DNA of 6,919 nucleotides. Origin: XYC2-FULL-41-22 sp041666465 (GTDB lineage Bacteria; Patescibacteriota; Gracilibacteria; UBA1369; UBA12470). The notes beneath the pieces were generated by a model that was given only the letters and a program-made list of their open reading frames with translations, did no database searches and was not told where the DNA came from. The position numbers were made by a program, and so were the translations under genes. The stretch lies in assembly GCA_041666465.1 (NCBI GenBank), contig JBAYGX010000083.1, forward strand, positions 1-6,919, written 5' to 3'. Below, piece by piece: positions 6,033 to 6,919 of this stretch; positions within the stretch are counted from its first letter, which is position 1; the number at the start of each line of letters is the position of its first letter.

Positions 6033-6422
6033 ATGAAAATTAACAAAAACTCAACAATCCCGGCAGTAAAAATGGAAATGGATGGCGCAAAAGACGTAAC
6101 AATGAAAGTTTTGATAGGACCAAAAGACGGCTCTCAAAATATAATCATGCGTTATTTCAGAATTTTCCCGGGAGGCCATACGCCACTTCACGAACATAAT
6201 TTCGAACATATAATCAAAGTTGAAAAAGGTAACGGCCTTGCAATAGATGAAAACGGGAAAGAACATAAAATAACAGAAGGCCAAAGCATATTTGTGGAAT
6301 CGAATAAAAGACATCAGTTCAGAAATAATTCAAGTGAACCGTTCGAATTTACTTGCGCGATTTTGAATCAAGAAGCTATAAGCTATCCCCTATCACCTTC
6401 TCCATGCCCACAAAAGCCATAA
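6033..6422 (+). CDS. Small cupin-domain protein
   Basis: A 129-residue single-domain cupin (small beta-barrel) with a likely metal site. Motif 1 is PGGHTPLHEHNFEH at 46-59, supplying H53, H55 and probably E58. Motif 2, GQSIFVESNKRHQFRN at 83-98, supplies H94. Such proteins range from sugar isomerases to regulators, and the substrate cannot be told. The final 16 or so residues (EAISYPLSPSPCPQKP) are read through a heptanucleotide repeat and look unlike the rest of the domain, so they are probably a late addition. The start is ATG 6033. A 7-codon frame beginning at 6013 ends by overlapping this ATG (ATGA). A possible but weak -10 (TAAAAT) is at 5995-6000. The 3' end overlaps the HAD gene by 19 bp, so the two are probably co-transcribed. 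Confidence 0.88.
   Translation: MKINKNSTIPAVKMEMDGAKDVTMKVLIGPKDGSQNIIMRYFRIFPGGHTPLHEHNFEHIIKVEKGNGLAIDENGKEHKITEGQSIFVESNKRHQFRNNSSEPFEFTCAILNQEAISYPLSPSPCPQKP
6374..6394. repeat. Heptanucleotide repeat array 5 (inside cupin 3' end)
   Basis: Units AGCTATA, AGCTATC and CCCTATC lie in tandem within the last codons of the cupin gene. They are ten bases upstream of the HAD start codon. The first two units match array 3 (AGCTATC, AGCTATA) exactly. Confidence 0.68.
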
Positions 6423-6919
6423 TCTTCGACCTGGACGGAACACTAATCGATTCCGAAAAACTTCATTTGGAGGCGGAACTGGAAACTTTTCGGAATTTCG
6501 GCATGAAAATAAAAAAAAGTGAAATAAAGGGATACATGGGCATGGGATTAACCGATTTTTTCAAGCTTTTAAAGAAAAAATTTAACGCAAAATATAGTGT
6601 TAAAGAAATTGAAAAAGCACACGCGAAAACTCTAGAAAAATATTATGGAAAACTTTTTCCCAAAGTCCCAAATACAAAACAAGCCATAAAAGAACTTTCA
6701 AAAAAATATATCCTTGCACTCGGCACAAGCTCGCACACGCACCTCGCAAAAATATGCCTAAAAAGACTTGGCATACTTAAATATTTCAAAGTAATAGTCG
6801 GAGGAGATAAAGTTCTACATGCGAAACCACACCCGGAAATTTTCCTTTTGGTCGCGAAAAAATTAAAAATCCCACCCGCACAAGTAACTGTTATAGAAGA
6901 TTCAACAAACGGATTCAAA
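6404..6919 (+). CDS. HAD-superfamily hydrolase, beta-phosphoglucomutase/phosphatase type (3' end beyond window)
   Basis: The frame is open to the window edge for 172 codons and lacks its 3' end. It is a haloacid dehalogenase-fold phosphatase or phosphomutase of subfamily I with an alpha-helical cap. Motif I is DLDGT at 9-13, with nucleophile D9 and acid D11. Cap residues are about 16-85. Motif II is at T108-S109 in ALGTSS. Motif III is K141 in HAKPHPE. Motif IV is E165-D166 in IEDSTNG at 164-170. All catalytic residues are present. Phosphoglycolate phosphatase, beta-phosphoglucomutase and sugar-phosphate phosphatases share this pattern, so the substrate is not determined. The ATG at 6404 directly precedes the typical N-terminal strand and overlaps the cupin gene by 19 bp, suggesting translational coupling. 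Confidence 0.93.
   Translation, partial: MPTKAIIFDLDGTLIDSEKLHLEAELETFRNFGMKIKKSEIKGYMGMGLTDFFKLLKKKFNAKYSVKEIEKAHAKTLEKYYGKLFPKVPNTKQAIKELSKKYILALGTSSHTHLAKICLKRLGILKYFKVIVGGDKVLHAKPHPEIFLLVAKKLKIPPAQVTVIEDSTNGFK

Overview
The window looks like a piece of a Candidate Phyla Radiation (Patescibacteria) bacterial chromosome or contig. The evidence is indirect. The 16S rRNA end has the conserved cores but shortened variable helices. Genes are small and closely packed, most proteins are lysine-rich and AT-biased, and no start codon is preceded by a Shine-Dalgarno motif. The phylum within CPR cannot be fixed from this. Every protein reads under the standard bacterial code with UGA as a stop, which argues against the UGA-as-glycine lineages (Gracilibacteria, Absconditabacteria).

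Layout: (1) 1-773, minus strand: the 5' half of a 16S rRNA gene running off the left edge. (2) 774-1058: rRNA leader with a UUCG-capped hairpin, a strong extended -10 rRNA promoter facing left, and an argH promoter facing right. (3) 1059-3446, plus strand: argH (argininosuccinate lyase), then a barrel-only cytosine-deaminase-like amidohydrolase. (4) 3396-3830, minus strand: an unrecognised 144-residue protein whose 3' end overlaps the amidohydrolase by 51 bp; it is divergent from clpP. (5) 3953-4576, plus: ClpP with an intact catalytic triad. (6) 4597-5928, minus: an operon of a MEMO/LigB-type protein followed by an AMMECR1-domain protein, two of the three parts of the AmmeMemoRadiSam set. (7) 6033-6919, plus: a small cupin overlapping a HAD-superfamily hydrolase that is cut by the right edge.

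The most unusual structure is a family of short degenerate heptanucleotide tandem repeats (roughly AG-Y-N-A-T-M, seven-base period) at five places: 2381-2415, 2433-2467, 4578-4605, 5121-5155 and 6374-6394. Each sits on a gene boundary and supplies stop codons, start-proximal codons or C-terminal codons of the adjoining genes. The stop of argH, of the MEMO gene and of the AMMECR1 gene all lie inside such repeats. No CRISPR array, transposase, tRNA or phage gene was seen. The genes are metabolic or proteostatic and do not form one obvious pathway; the clear functional unit is MEMO plus AMMECR1.
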